The position numbers and the translations under genes are program-made. From positions 1 through 44,750 of the forward strand of contig WQZD01000022.1 in the NCBI GenBank assembly GCA_009780915.1: a DNA stretch of 44,750 nt, given 5' to 3'. This stretch comes from Propionibacteriaceae bacterium (GTDB lineage Bacteria > Actinomycetota > Actinomycetes > Propionibacteriales > Propionibacteriaceae). The notes beneath the pieces were generated by a model. That model did no database searches, had not been told where the DNA came from, and saw nothing but the letters and a program-made list of their open reading frames with translations. Below, piece after piece: positions 15,428 through 23,559 of the stretch (positions are counted from its first letter, which is position 1; each line of letters starts with the position of its first letter).

Positions 15428-16612
15428 TCACCCGGCGACAGGCCGCCAACGTCGTACGAGGTCGGTCAGGCCAATGACCGTGGCAGCGCCCATCCGATAC
15501 GGGTCCGCCCCAGTGTCGGGATGGACGATGAAGCGCTCGGACACTCCGAGCGCGTCACACGAGCGATGGAAGCCAGCACTGACCACAGGCGCCGACGATG
15601 CCTTGACCTCGATAGCCACATGCACACGATTGGCATGGGCGAACACAAGATCGATCTCATCCCCTCGGGCTGTTCGGAAAAAGTACGGGTGCCATGACGT
15701 CGGCGCCGCAGCGGTCAGCGACTCGACCGCCAGACTCTCGAAGCTTCCGCCCACCACAGGATGACCGAGCAGCGCGTTCTGTGAGTCGATGCCCAATAGA
15801 CTGTGCAGCAAGCCCGTGTCACGCACGTACACCTTGTCTGACTTGGTCAGCCGTGTCGTCAGATTCGCGAACCACGGCTGGAGGCGCCTGACGAGACCCA
15901 AGTCGGCAAGCAGATCCACATAGCGGGAGACGGTCGGAGAGCTCACCGAAAGGTTCTCAGCCAGCCGACTGGCGTTGAACAAGCCACCGCTCGCGTTGGC
16001 GATCATCATCCACAACCGTCGGAGGGTCTCCGCGGGAACACGTGGCGCGAACATGGGAATGTCCCGCTCGAGATAGCTGGTGACGAGATCCTCACGCCAC
16101 CGCATCGACACCGCATCCGAGGACGCCAGGAGCGAATCGGGAAAGCCGCCACGCAACCATAATTGATTGAGCATGACACCCGAATCCGCAGCCTCATCCG
16201 GCGCCACCCCCGCCAAGCGGAGGTGGGACACCCGACCAGCCAGACTCTCATCCACGCCCTTGAGCACATCGAGCGATGCCGATCCGAGTAAGAGGAACTG
16301 CCCCGTACGGAACCCCTGACGACGATTGTCGTCGATGACTCCACGCAGCGTGGCAAAGATCTCAGGCACGCGATGGACCTCATCCAGGACGACGAGCCGA
16401 GGCGCCTGCATCCTGAGAAAAGAGTCCGCGTCCGCCAGGCGGCGACGATCGGCGGGGCGTTCCAGATCGAGATAGACGGACCCCGCGGGCCAGGAATCTG
16501 CCACCTGGCGCGCCAGAGTGGTCTTGCCCACCTGCCGGGGGCCGAGCACCATGGCTCCGGAGAACTCCTGCAACCGTTGTTCAAGCTCCCCGGCGGCGAC
16601 ACGTCGAATCAT
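15428..16612 (-). CDS. AAA_14/DUF4143 ATP-binding protein
   Basis: 394 residues. Walker A GPRQVGKTTLARQ (about residues 23-35), a Walker B region (LVVLDEVHRVPEIFATLRGV), a sensor-like LLLGSASLDVLKG, a central winged-helix segment (LAENLSVSSPTVSRYVDLLA, then DLGLVRRL), and a C-terminal DUF4143 domain with the nuclease-like motif (ARGDEIDLVF, then VAIEVKASSA). Family function is unknown; many members sit in mobile or defence islands. ATG 16612 is chosen because a palindromic promoter ends directly before it and the homology begins there; an open frame to 16828 is not supported. Candidate leaderless start: TAGAAT lies seven bases upstream. Confidence 0.85.
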   Translation of the reverse strand: MIRRVAAGELEQRLQEFSGAMVLGPRQVGKTTLARQVADSWPAGSVYLDLERPADRRRLADADSFLRMQAPRLVVLDEVHRVPEIFATLRGVIDDNRRQGFRTGQFLLLGSASLDVLKGVDESLAGRVSHLRLAGVAPDEAADSGVMLNQLWLRGGFPDSLLASSDAVSMRWREDLVTSYLERDIPMFAPRVPAETLRRLWMMIANASGGLFNASRLAENLSVSSPTVSRYVDLLADLGLVRRLQPWFANLTTRLTKSDKVYVRDTGLLHSLLGIDSQNALLGHPVVGGSFESLAVESLTAAAPTSWHPYFFRTARGDEIDLVFAHANRVHVAIEVKASSAPVVSAGFHRSCDALGVSERFIVHPDTGADPYRMGAATVIGLTDLVRRWRPVAG

Positions 16613-16614
16613 GC

Positions 16615-16647
16615 GTGCAATTCTAACAGTTGATGTTAAATTTGCAC
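16615..16647 (-). promoter_or_regulatory. Palindromic operator/promoter of the DUF4143 gene
   Basis: A 33-bp dyad: outer arms GTGCAA/TTGCAC, inner arms TAACA/TGTTA around a 5-base centre. It overlaps a -10 word (TAGAAT, minus strand) placed seven bases before the ATG. A repressor bound here would cover the promoter completely. Confidence 0.6.
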
Positions 16648-16668
16648 GCCTGTCCTCGTCCACACGAC

Positions 16669-17892
16669 TCATGCGATCGTCAGCGACGCGATCATGGAGT
16701 CCAGGGCAGGGGACATGTCGGCGTACTGGGCGGCGGACAGGTAGCACTCGATGTCGACGATCCAGCCGCCGTCGACGGCGTAGACCGACCTCTGGACGCT
16801 CGTGGAGTCTGACACCGTGTATTGCCATGCCTCGTACACTCCGGCCACCGCTGAGGTCACGTCGGACACGGTCTGCGTCGCGTCCTGGCTCTGATCGGTG
16901 TCGCGTCGGTTCTGGACGTACGCCTGAGGCGTCCCCGAGTACCAGCTGAAGTCCATGACGACCACCACGACCATGCCGCCGTCGGAGGTGTACGACGCGA
17001 TGCCGTCAGTGACGTCCGAATCCCATCCTGCCGCGGGGACCAGGGTGGCCACGGGCGGGACGTCGGGACTGGCCGGAGTGACCGGACTCCCGGGCTCGAC
17101 GGGGGTGGAAGCGTCGCCCGTCGGGGTGCCGGTGGGAGCGCCCGTCGCGTCGCCCGTCGGCATGGGCGTGGGTGACAGGCTCCCCTCCGGCGTCACGCTC
17201 CCCGCCTGCCGGGTGAGCGTGATCGTGTAGCCGGAGGTGTCGAAGCGGATCTGGACGAGGATCGTCTGCCCCGGGGTGGTGGAGTCGCGGGACAAGGTGG
17301 CCGTCCCCGTCGCGGCGGTGAAATCCGAGGCGGTCATGACCAGGAAGTTGTCGGTGTTGTGCAGGTACAGCGCGTACGTGAACATGTCGTTGTGCTGGTC
17401 GGCGCCCGAGACCTGGTACGTGACCGCCAGAGTCGTCACGCCGTTGGCGGTCGACCGGGAGATGCCCGACACCGTCCGCTCCTCGCCCAGGGCCTTCTTC
17501 ACCGAGGGGACCGTGTCGGTTCCGAGAGTGTACGTGTCGGCCTTGGTCATGGCGCGGAGCGCGCCCACACCGACGGTGACCCCCACGATGACGGCGACGA
17601 CGGCAACGACCACGACGACGGGCACGCCGATCATCACCAACATGGGGACACGCCTCTTCTTGGCCGGCGCCGACGCGCCCGTACCCGTGCCAGACGCCGT
17701 GACGCCCGCCTGAGAAGCCTGGCCAGTGCCACCGGCTTGTCGAGACCGATCCGGCTGTGACGGCACAGCGCTGGCGGCCCCCCGCTCCGGTTCGGCGAAG
17801 GATGTCGGATCCGAATCGAAGATCTGCCCGCACTGCTCACAGGAGACGGCGGCGTCCGGATTCTCACACTCACATGACGGACATGTCTTCAC
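16669..17892 (-). CDS. Zinc-ribbon, single-span membrane protein with extracellular domain
   Basis: About 407 residues. It begins with a zinc ribbon of two CxxC knuckles (CPSCECENPDAAVSCEQC), then an acidic/Gly-Ser linker, one very hydrophobic helix (about 85-110; VVVVVAVVAVIVGVTVGV) and an extracytoplasmic part of two beta-rich domains split by a Pro/Thr/Ser-rich linker (about 255-300). The cytoplasmic zinc ribbon plus outer sensor domain is a common actinobacterial plan of unknown role. GTG 17892 is chosen over the longer frame because GGGGAGGAG lies eight bases upstream and the zinc ribbon begins at once. Function is not assigned. Confidence 0.72.
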   Translation of the reverse strand: MKTCPSCECENPDAAVSCEQCGQIFDSDPTSFAEPERGAASAVPSQPDRSRQAGGTGQASQAGVTASGTGTGASAPAKKRRVPMLVMIGVPVVVVVAVVAVIVGVTVGVGALRAMTKADTYTLGTDTVPSVKKALGEERTVSGISRSTANGVTTLAVTYQVSGADQHNDMFTYALYLHNTDNFLVMTASDFTAATGTATLSRDSTTPGQTILVQIRFDTSGYTITLTRQAGSVTPEGSLSPTPMPTGDATGAPTGTPTGDASTPVEPGSPVTPASPDVPPVATLVPAAGWDSDVTDGIASYTSDGGMVVVVVMDFSWYSGTPQAYVQNRRDTDQSQDATQTVSDVTSAVAGVYEAWQYTVSDSTSVQRSVYAVDGGWIVDIECYLSAAQYADMSPALDSMIASLTIA

Positions 17893-18024
17893 GACAGGAC
17901 TCCTCCCCTTCGATGCGTCGCCGGGGACACGCTCAGCGAGTGACACCGCTGAGCGACAATGCCCCCTCACACGATCGTATCAGACCTGATCGCAGGATTC
18001 AGCGCCGACCAGCGCTGACCAGGA

Positions 18025-19443
18025 TCACCGTTTGTTCAGATAGTCGAGCAGTTCCGCACGCTTATGGATGCCCATCTTCTCGTAGATGTGCTGGATGTGG
18101 CTGTTGACGGTGTGGGTGGAGATCACCAGCTTCGCGGCGACCGCCGACGCCGTGTACCCGCGCCCAAGCAGCCCGAGGATCTCCCTCTCACGCGCGGACA
18201 GGCGGAATTGGTCGGCGATGGAGGACACCGTGGACACCCATTCGGTGGCGTCCAAAGGAGAGTGGGTCAGGTCGTTGATCGCGTACTCCTGCCTGACGAG
18301 AGGCACGAGCAGACCGGCCAGGATCGCGACGAAGAGCAGCAAGGTCGGCGTGACGCAGTCGCGCATCACCAAGGTGTGGGCCTCGTACAACAGGGCGCTT
18401 CCGTTGCCCAGGCAGATCCCCAGACGGATGGCCGCCGCGCTCATCCCGAACGCGGTCGCCGCGGGGACGTACCCAGACAGGGTCAGGCGGGCCATGTACA
18501 TGATCACCAGCACCTCGAAGACCGAGGAGACGGCCAGCGCCAGCAGGAAGGCGCCGAAATCGATGCTCACCCGCACCGCTGCCAGGAGGCAAGCGAGGAT
18601 GGTGCAGAAGACCAGCCACGGGAACAGCCGGAAGATCGTGGGCTTGTTGGGGGCGAAGCGTTGGATGAGGGGGATCCCGAGGACGAGGACCGCGCCGATC
18701 GCGACTCCCCCGGTGAAGCTCGGCCCCAGGCCCCAGGCCAGATCGCTCCACGGGACGATGGCGACCACGAAATAGGAGACGAAGGCGGCCACGAAGGAGA
18801 TCCCGCAGACGGTGACGATCCTCACGGTGCCCTGACGGGTTGTCTTGCGGGGAAGCATGGGCGGGTACGTCGACCCCTGCCCGGCTCGCCAGCCGATGTC
18901 GAGGAGCAGCCCCGACGCCAAGGGCATCAGCGCGACGAAGACCGGCGAGGCGATGGTGGGCAGGAAGAATGCGGCCGCCAGACCGACCAACAAGGTGATC
19001 CCATACGTCGGGGCCAGGCGGCCGGCGGTGAACTGGGCGCGTTGACAGGCGTACCTCTCCCCCCACATCACCCAGAGGAACCCCGCGCAGACCCCCACCA
19101 CGGCACTGCCCACGTATGTGACCACGGGCGAGGCGCCCGACGCGAGGGTCACCGCGAGGGTGGCGACGCACCCGCCCACGGCGATGCTCCAGATCAGACC
19201 GGAGGTGTGCGGAAGGTGGCGGGTGCGCCCCAAGGCGAGCGCGATCAGCACGACGGTGACGACCGTGCAGGACAGCGCGGTCATCCAGCCGTACGTGATG
19301 TGATCGGCCAGGAGGAAGACGGTCGGAAAGGCGCTGGGAACGAACCACAGACAATAATGCCACGCCAGCACGAGGGCGAGCCCGAGGTACTTCAGGTGAG
19401 ATCCGTTGGCGATGAACTCCATCGCCTGCCGTCGATTCGCCAC
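18025..19443 (-). CDS. LuxR-family regulator with multi-span membrane N-terminus
   Basis: About 472 residues. The first ~390 contain about ten to twelve hydrophobic spans (for example GLALVLAWHYCLWFVPSAF, VVTVVLIALALG, TLLVGLAAAFFLPTIASPVF, GAVLVLGIPLI). The last ~65 form a LuxR/FixJ-type helix-turn-helix (LSAREREILGLLGRGYTASA, then KLVISTHTVNSHIQHIYEKM). Such membrane LuxR proteins are plentiful in Coriobacteriia and are usually found beside transporters or redox operons whose substrate they may sense. It lies 273 bases beyond the end of the cai/fix cluster, in the same direction, so it is the obvious candidate regulator; this is inference. GTG 19443 has GGGGAGGG eight bases upstream; ATG 19422 is an alternative. 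Confidence 0.83.
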   Translation of the reverse strand: MANRRQAMEFIANGSHLKYLGLALVLAWHYCLWFVPSAFPTVFLLADHITYGWMTALSCTVVTVVLIALALGRTRHLPHTSGLIWSIAVGGCVATLAVTLASGASPVVTYVGSAVVGVCAGFLWVMWGERYACQRAQFTAGRLAPTYGITLLVGLAAAFFLPTIASPVFVALMPLASGLLLDIGWRAGQGSTYPPMLPRKTTRQGTVRIVTVCGISFVAAFVSYFVVAIVPWSDLAWGLGPSFTGGVAIGAVLVLGIPLIQRFAPNKPTIFRLFPWLVFCTILACLLAAVRVSIDFGAFLLALAVSSVFEVLVIMYMARLTLSGYVPAATAFGMSAAAIRLGICLGNGSALLYEAHTLVMRDCVTPTLLLFVAILAGLLVPLVRQEYAINDLTHSPLDATEWVSTVSSIADQFRLSAREREILGLLGRGYTASAVAAKLVISTHTVNSHIQHIYEKMGIHKRAELLDYLNKR

Positions 19444-19716
19444 GATCACCGCCCTCCCCGAGGACTCGTCGCCACGCGTGGTCGTCTCCCTATGGCGGTC
19501 CCCGGACGAGGCATGCCGACGACGGCCCGACTCATTCCCCGAAAACTCCACCGCCTGGAACTTCGCGCATGGCTTTTCACTGTTCGGTAATCATGATAGC
19601 CCTTATTGAAGGGAGCGATGCCTGACTGCCGCATCGTTCTCTACTCTCTGTTGACTCCCGTTGTTGCACGCGCCATGCCGGGGACGCTCACCTCGACTCC
19701 CGTTCGAGTCTCCGAC

Positions 19717-20019
19717 CTAGCCGTATCGATATTCGATACCCATCATAGCGGCTGGGAACCTCCACACGGCCACGGCGCCACCCTGGGCCACGATGCGGCA
19801 GGTGCCGCATTCGAGACATCCGGCGAAGTCAGCGGACTGTTGGCCGTCAGGACTCACCCGGTACAGTCCGGCCGGGCACACCCTGACCAGTTCCATGAAC
19901 TGCGCCATGTCCGGATTGGGGGCGAGTTCGATGTGCGGATTGCCTTCGTCCACCTCGTACTTGTTCAGGCCCAGGTAGGCATCGACGTTGACGGGCGTCG
20001 TCTCTTTGTTGGTACTCAT
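19717..20019 (-). CDS. fixX: FixX ferredoxin-like protein
   Basis: 100 residues (E. coli FixX is 95). It shows the family landmarks CPAGLY and GCLECGTCRI, with the Cys ligands of a [4Fe-4S] cluster, and the start NVDAYLGLNKYEVDEGNPHI typical of FixX. It would pass electrons with FixC between the FixAB flavoprotein and the quinone pool. ATG overlaps the fixC stop (ATGA). Last gene of the cluster; no strong terminator follows, only a short hairpin near 19600-19613. Confidence 0.9.
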   Translation of the reverse strand: MSTNKETTPVNVDAYLGLNKYEVDEGNPHIELAPNPDMAQFMELVRVCPAGLYRVSPDGQQSADFAGCLECGTCRIVAQGGAVAVWRFPAAMMGIEYRYG

Positions 20020-21302
20020 ACTGCTTTCATCCCCTTACGAGCGTCGCGGGCGAGATTGAGCAAGCCCACTTTCTTGATCATCGGCCACATCACCTTGCGC
20101 ATCGGCTTCATCCCCGATCCGTCGACGAGGAAGACCTTGCGCATCATCTGAGCGGCCATGTCCGGATAGGTCCCGAACATCCTGGGGGTGTGCTCCATGA
20201 AATCGGGGAAGTGGCGCAGGGTGCGCAGATCGTTCATGACGAAGGATCCGTCGAGGGCCTTGACGTACCCGGCCAGTCCGGCGGCGGAGGTGTCGCCCGC
20301 GTCGAGAGCGTCGGCGGCGCTACGGCCGGCATGCATCCCGGCGGCGATGGCCAGGTCCATGCCGCGCACGGTGTACCCCGCGTTCAGGCACATCATGGCG
20401 GACTCGCCAGCCAGCATCACCCCGTCGCCAACGAGCGCCGGCATGGCGTCGTACCCGCCCTCGGCCACCAGGTGGCCCGAGTGCTCCACGACCGTGCCGC
20501 CCGCGATGACCGGGGCGACCGCCGGATGGTTCTTGAAGTCCTCCAGCATCTGGGGGATCGCGACGTCGGAGTCGACCATGTCGGCGACCGTGGCCACGAT
20601 GCCGATGGAGATGGACTCCTTGTTCGTGTACAGGAAACCGCCGCCCACACGTCCGTGCGTGGGGTCTCCCATGAACAACCAGGCGGCGCCTTCACCGTCC
20701 GCGCACGCGACGCGGTCGGAGATGACCCTCTCCGGCAGTTCGATGACCTGCTTCACCCCGACGGCCACCGAGGACCGGGCCGGACGGGGGGCGCCGACGG
20801 CCTGCTCGGCGAGGAGGGAGTTCACCCCGTCGCAGAGGAGGACCACCTCGGCGGTGATCTCGTCGTCTCCGGCTTTCACGCCGGTGACGCGGTCGCCCGT
20901 CTTGAGCAGCTTCTCCACGGGGATGCCGTTGATGTACTCCGCGCCGGCCGCTTCGGCCTTCGAGGCCAGCCACGGGTCGAACTTCGCGCGTAGGACGGTG
21001 TAAGACTCCACCCCCGGGCGACGCATCTGCTCGTCGGTGAACTCCACCATGACCCCGGACTCGGGCGCCAGCATGGAGATCCGTTCCCTCACGACTCGAC
21101 GCTCCAGAGGCGCGTCCTCCAGGAAATCGGGGAAGACGTCCGCGAGGGCGTGGGTGTACAACCTCCCCCCGGACACATTCTTGGCTCCACAATAGTTGCC
21201 ACGTTCGACGACGAGGACGCTTTTGCCTCGTGCGGCCAGCTCATGGGCGGCGACCGGGCCAGCACAGCCCGATCCGATGACGATAGCATCAAAATCAGCC
21301 AT
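20016..21302 (-). CDS. fixC: FixC, ETF:quinone oxidoreductase-like flavoprotein
   Basis: 428 residues, the same length as E. coli FixC. The N-terminal FAD motif is VIGSGCAGPVAAHELAARGK; CGAKNVSGGRLY, SYTVLRAKFDPWL, GGGFLYTNKESISIGIV and GYTVRGMDLAIAAG are shared landmarks. In the FixABCX complex it accepts electrons from the bifurcating flavin of FixAB and, with FixX, passes them to quinone or on toward the acceptor dehydrogenase. ATG 21302 has AAGGAG seven bases upstream; the gene overlaps the end of the transporter gene by eight bases and the fixX start by four. The cluster splits fixAB from fixCX by three genes, unlike the E. coli order. Confidence 0.93.
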   Translation of the reverse strand: MADFDAIVIGSGCAGPVAAHELAARGKSVLVVERGNYCGAKNVSGGRLYTHALADVFPDFLEDAPLERRVVRERISMLAPESGVMVEFTDEQMRRPGVESYTVLRAKFDPWLASKAEAAGAEYINGIPVEKLLKTGDRVTGVKAGDDEITAEVVLLCDGVNSLLAEQAVGAPRPARSSVAVGVKQVIELPERVISDRVACADGEGAAWLFMGDPTHGRVGGGFLYTNKESISIGIVATVADMVDSDVAIPQMLEDFKNHPAVAPVIAGGTVVEHSGHLVAEGGYDAMPALVGDGVMLAGESAMMCLNAGYTVRGMDLAIAAGMHAGRSAADALDAGDTSAAGLAGYVKALDGSFVMNDLRTLRHFPDFMEHTPRMFGTYPDMAAQMMRKVFLVDGSGMKPMRKVMWPMIKKVGLLNLARDARKGMKAV

Positions 21303-22635
21303 GGCCATTCTCCTTTCTCTCATTCAGTGAACTTGCTTGCGACAGTGTCAGCCCCCGCGTCTCGGGGGCCATGAAGACAGACATCACCAGGGCGAGGACC
21401 AGCAGGCCGCACCCGATGAGCATGGTGGGGCCGATCCCGTACGACTCCAGGAACAGGGGCAGCCCATAGGTGGACGCGACCACGCCGACACGGCTGATCG
21501 CGATGGCGACGCCCACGGCGGTGGCCCGCACCTCGGTGGGGAACAACTCGTTGGGATAGAGCCATTGCAGGATCCCGGGCCCCCCCGAGAAGAAGGCGTA
21601 GATGGCGAAGGCCACGATGATGACCAGGATCGGGGCGCCGGGCACCACGCCGGGGATCGCCAGTCCGACCGCCATCAGCGCCAGGCTGCCGATGAGCAGT
21701 GGGCGCCGGCCCAGGGAGTTCAGCCAGAACATGGCCGGGACGGACCCGATCAGGAAGAACAGGCTCACGACGGTCTCGCCGAGGATCGAGGCCCGCCCCA
21801 CCCCCAGTCCGAAGGCGGACATGATACGCGGGCCGAAGGTGTACATCGCGTACATCGGCACCACCTGGCACAGAATCAACACGCCCAGATACACGATCCG
21901 GGAGAAGTATCCGTGCCGGAAGACTTGCTTGAATCCCATCTTGTGGGGGACCTCGTCCTCGAGGTCGATGCAACACCCGTACACCCTCTCCATCACGGCG
22001 CGCGCCTGCTCGGTGCGTCCGCGCTGGGCGAGCCAGCGCGGGGATTCGGGGATGTCGTGGCGTCCGATGAGCAGGACGATGCAGGGGATGACGGAGCTGG
22101 CGAGCATCCAGCGCCACCCGCCGTCGACGGTGTAGAGGAGGTAGCCGATGAAGGCGGCCATGGTGGCGCCCAGGTACCAGGAGGCCGAGACGATGCCCAT
22201 GCCGATGGCCCTCTGGCGCTTCGGCACGAACTCGGCGATCAGCGAGGTGGCGATCGGGTAGTCGGCGCCGATGAAGAACCCCAACAGGAAGCGCAGGACG
22301 ATCAACTGCCACCCGGCGTCCACGAAGACACAGGCGAGGGAGACCAGGCCGATCGCGGACACGTCCAGGATGAACATCAGGCGCCGCCCGAAGGCGTCGG
22401 TCATACGCCCGCCGACCAGGGCGCCGAAGAAGATGCCGGCCAGCGACGCGGCCCCGATCAGGGCCGCGTGCGTCGTCGATAGGCCCAACGTCATCGTCAG
22501 ACCACCCAGAGCCACGCCGATGATCGACAGCACGTACCCGTCCAGGAAGGATCCTCCGGAGGAGAAAACGGTGACCTTCACGAGGAAACGGTTCATACAC
22601 GCGTCGTCGATGGCGTGGCTCTGGGCGTCAGACAT
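21295..22635 (-). CDS. YaaU-type MFS transporter
   Basis: 446 residues, about twelve membrane helices. Sugar-porter/AAHS-type MFS signatures are present: GRRLM after helix 2, PESPRWLAQRGR before the central loop, and LYPNELFPTEVRATAVG. The FSSGGSFLDGYVLSIIGVAL and SGGPGILQWLYPNELFPTEV stretches closely recall E. coli YaaU, which is encoded just after fixABCX there. Its co-occurrence here with cai and fix genes supports a role in moving the pathway's substrate or product. It begins three bases after the hydratase stop with GGAGC as ribosome site. The transported compound is not known; in this cluster there is no BCCT carnitine antiporter. Confidence 0.87.
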   Translation of the reverse strand: MSDAQSHAIDDACMNRFLVKVTVFSSGGSFLDGYVLSIIGVALGGLTMTLGLSTTHAALIGAASLAGIFFGALVGGRMTDAFGRRLMFILDVSAIGLVSLACVFVDAGWQLIVLRFLLGFFIGADYPIATSLIAEFVPKRQRAIGMGIVSASWYLGATMAAFIGYLLYTVDGGWRWMLASSVIPCIVLLIGRHDIPESPRWLAQRGRTEQARAVMERVYGCCIDLEDEVPHKMGFKQVFRHGYFSRIVYLGVLILCQVVPMYAMYTFGPRIMSAFGLGVGRASILGETVVSLFFLIGSVPAMFWLNSLGRRPLLIGSLALMAVGLAIPGVVPGAPILVIIVAFAIYAFFSGGPGILQWLYPNELFPTEVRATAVGVAIAISRVGVVASTYGLPLFLESYGIGPTMLIGCGLLVLALVMSVFMAPETRGLTLSQASSLNERKENGHG

Positions 22636-22638
22636 GGG

Positions 22639-23511
22639 TCAGCTCCACTCGATGATGCCCCAGTTGAGGTGCGGCTTGGCAGCCGGGTCCTCAGCGTTCA
22701 CGAGCATGAACCTAGCCTCATTGTCGCCCACCTTCCACAGGTGCGTGGCCAGCGTGTCGCCGGGGTGGACGGGAGAGGTGATGCGGGTCTTGAAGCGGGT
22801 CAGGCGCTCGGGTTCGCCGGGGATGAAGGTCGAGATGAAGTGACGCATCACGACACCGGCGTAGCTGATCGCGTGGAGGATCGGACGGGGCTCGTCGTTC
22901 TTCGCGGCGTACTCCCAGTCGATGTGCTGGGGGTGGAAGTCACCCGACAGGCGATAGATCAGGGCCTGGTTGAACGGGATGGTCTCGGTCACCACGACGT
23001 CCGGGTCACGATCAGGCATCTCCACGACGTCCTTCGGCGGTGTCGGGCCGCCCCAGCCGCCGTCGTAGATCAGGCAGTCCCAGCTCTCGTTCGTGCACAG
23101 GAGTTGACCGTCCGAGTCGTAGGTGTCGCCGATGTGCTGAGCGAGAAGGCCGCGGCCCTCGCCCCGGTCGTACAGCCCCTCCAGGCGCACCTTGGTCTCC
23201 AGATGGTCGCTCATCTTGGTGATCGGGCGGTGGAAGCGGATGTCGAAGCCCCAATGCAGAGAGCCAGCGTAGTTGTAGCCGTAGTCGATGGTGCGAGTGA
23301 CCTCGGAGTCCACGATCAGCATCGCGGCGAACATCGGCAGCACCTTCAGCTGCGGGTCGCGCTCGTCGTGCTCGTTGAGGTAGATCAAGTCCTCTTTACC
23401 GTCCAGGCCGGCGCCGCAGCCCAACGCGAACAGTTCGAGGTCCTTGAAGGTGTAGTCGCGCTTGAACGGGCCGAAAGTCTGCCCGACCATGCTCGTGTCG
23501 ATGGTACCCAT
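22639..23511 (-). CDS. MaoC/hydratase-2-type 2-enoyl-CoA hydratase
   Basis: 290 residues with the double hot-dog layout of peroxisomal-type hydratase 2. The second half holds the signature YRLSGDFHPQHIDWEYAA: the catalytic Asp (191) and His (196) are in place, but the Asn usual in GD-x-NPLH is His (193) and the Leu is Gln. RPILHAISYAGVVMRHF is another landmark. Hydratase 2 adds water to trans-2-enoyl-CoA to give the (3R)-hydroxyacyl-CoA, or runs in reverse. In the cluster it takes the place of the crotonase CaiD, so it would dehydrate a 3-hydroxyacyl-CoA ahead of reduction by CaiA. AAAGGAA precedes ATG 23511. Confidence 0.8.
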   Translation of the reverse strand: MGTIDTSMVGQTFGPFKRDYTFKDLELFALGCGAGLDGKEDLIYLNEHDERDPQLKVLPMFAAMLIVDSEVTRTIDYGYNYAGSLHWGFDIRFHRPITKMSDHLETKVRLEGLYDRGEGRGLLAQHIGDTYDSDGQLLCTNESWDCLIYDGGWGGPTPPKDVVEMPDRDPDVVVTETIPFNQALIYRLSGDFHPQHIDWEYAAKNDEPRPILHAISYAGVVMRHFISTFIPGEPERLTRFKTRITSPVHPGDTLATHLWKVGDNEARFMLVNAEDPAAKPHLNWGIIEWS

Positions 23512-23559
23512 ATGTGATTCCTTTCTTGGTTGTGTCCGGTGCGTCCGGGGTGTCGCAGA

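Noticed and set aside
19723-19739. Short perfect hairpin gtatcga-tat-tcgatac
   Set aside because: It lies within the last codons of fixX and is a chance product of the GIEYRYG coding sequence; too short for a convincing terminator.
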